Source: Candidatus Helarchaeota archaeon
Lineage (GTDB): Archaea; Asgardarchaeota; Lokiarchaeia; Helarchaeales; HEL-GB-A
Direction of reading: 5' to 3'
DNA: 6,208 nucleotides
Assembly (NCBI GenBank): GCA_013375405.1
Contig: JABXJU010000236.1
Coordinates: forward strand, 1 to 6,208
Below, in pieces: positions 5,927 through 6,208 of this stretch. The position numbers and the translations under genes were made by a program. The notes beneath the pieces are model-generated. The model saw only the letters and a list, made by a program, of their open reading frames with translations. It ran no database searches and was not told the origin of the DNA. Each line of letters opens with the position of its first letter. Position 1 is the first letter of the stretch.

Positions 5927-5933
5927 TTAAGGA

Positions 5934-6208
5934 ATGCCTTTTCCCAGAACTTGGAGTGAAGAGTTGATTGCCGAGTGATTGCAGTTGGAGGGGTATTTTG
6001 TTGAGACAGGTGTACCAATTCGTTCTGGTCGAAGAGGTGGACGCAGTGAGGCGGATATAGTTGGTGTAAGGGCAAAAGATGATAGATTCGAGATTTTTCA
6101 CATTGAAGTTGGCAGCCTAGCTGGAAATCCCATATAAAATGCCGAGATGATCAAGGAAAAGTTTTCAAAATAGCGCGAGAATGCCATCAAAGATATTGTA
6201 GAAATAAA
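5934..6208 (+). pseudogene. Decayed nuclease-like gene with three in-frame stops, cut by window end
   Basis: Starting at ATG 5934, one frame keeps protein-like sequence through TGA (5976, codon 15), TAA (6135, codon 68) and TAG (6171, codon 80) to the end of the window. Recognisable pieces are F-P-R-T-W-S-E-E-L near the N terminus, L-E-G-Y-F-V-E-T-G-V-P-I, G-G-R-S-E-A-D41-I-V-G-V and I-F-H-I-E58-V-G-S-L. The pattern of an early Glu, then an Asp on a strand, then Glu on the next strand is like a restriction-endonuclease fold, but the E-x-K lysine is replaced by Gly, so catalysis was perhaps already lost or differs. Each stop is one base from a sense codon (TGG, GAA/AAA, CAG/AAG). The gene starts 7 bases after the EVE/NucS stop and was probably its operon partner. 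The family is not firmly recognised. Confidence 0.68.

Noticed and set aside
5934..6208. Programmed stop-codon readthrough or pyrrolysine (TAG) recoding in the last gene
   Set aside because: TGA, TAA and TAG all occur in frame within 80 codons, and no recoding element was seen; decay is far simpler.
1..6208. CRISPR array, insertion sequence, integrase or attachment site
   Set aside because: No regularly spaced repeats, transposase or recombinase motifs, or terminal inverted repeats flanking genes were found, despite the mobile look of the restriction genes.

Overview
The window looks archaeal. It holds a small Elf1-type transcription elongation zinc protein, a stand-alone DCD (PUA-like) protein and a NucS-type nuclease domain, A/T-rich TATA-like boxes lie upstream of several starts, and short zinc-ribbon proteins are present. 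A Thermoproteota (TACK-type) host is plausible, but this is inferred from gene content and no rRNA or tRNA is present to confirm it. Overall the DNA is A+T-rich. The restriction-modification genes look more A+T-rich than the DCD and EVE/NucS genes.

Layout. Positions 1-730 hold one doubtful small ORF, a well-supported 63-aa zinc-ribbon gene with a strong Shine-Dalgarno sequence, and a short non-coding stretch with a palindrome followed by a T tract. Positions 730-3919 (minus strand) hold a two-gene type II restriction-modification operon. The methyltransferase comes first: a SPPY-type, beta-class enzyme with a long C-terminal extension that carries a zinc ribbon. A PD-(D/E)xK endonuclease follows 19 bases later. 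Divergent from the methyltransferase is the Elf1-like gene (4101-4349, plus). Converging on it is a gene for a near-pure DCD-domain protein (minus). A 236-base divergent intergenic region (4815-5050) contains a G+C-rich, repeat-bearing block placed between two candidate promoters. On its right is a gene for an N-terminal PUA/EVE-like domain fused to a NucS-type nuclease domain (5051-5926, plus). Seven bases later begins the decayed remnant of another nuclease-like protein, with all three stop codons in frame, running off the window.

How they may work together. The methyltransferase and endonuclease form a self-contained restriction system. DCD and EVE domains belong to the PUA-like superfamily and have been proposed to read modified bases, and NucS-type domains cut DNA. 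The right half therefore looks like a modification-sensing or modification-dependent restriction module next to a modification-producing one, that is, a small defence island. This functional link is inference; what the sequence shows is the domains and their adjacency. The most interesting parts are the DCD / EVE-NucS divergent pair with its structured intergenic block, and the broken third nuclease downstream.
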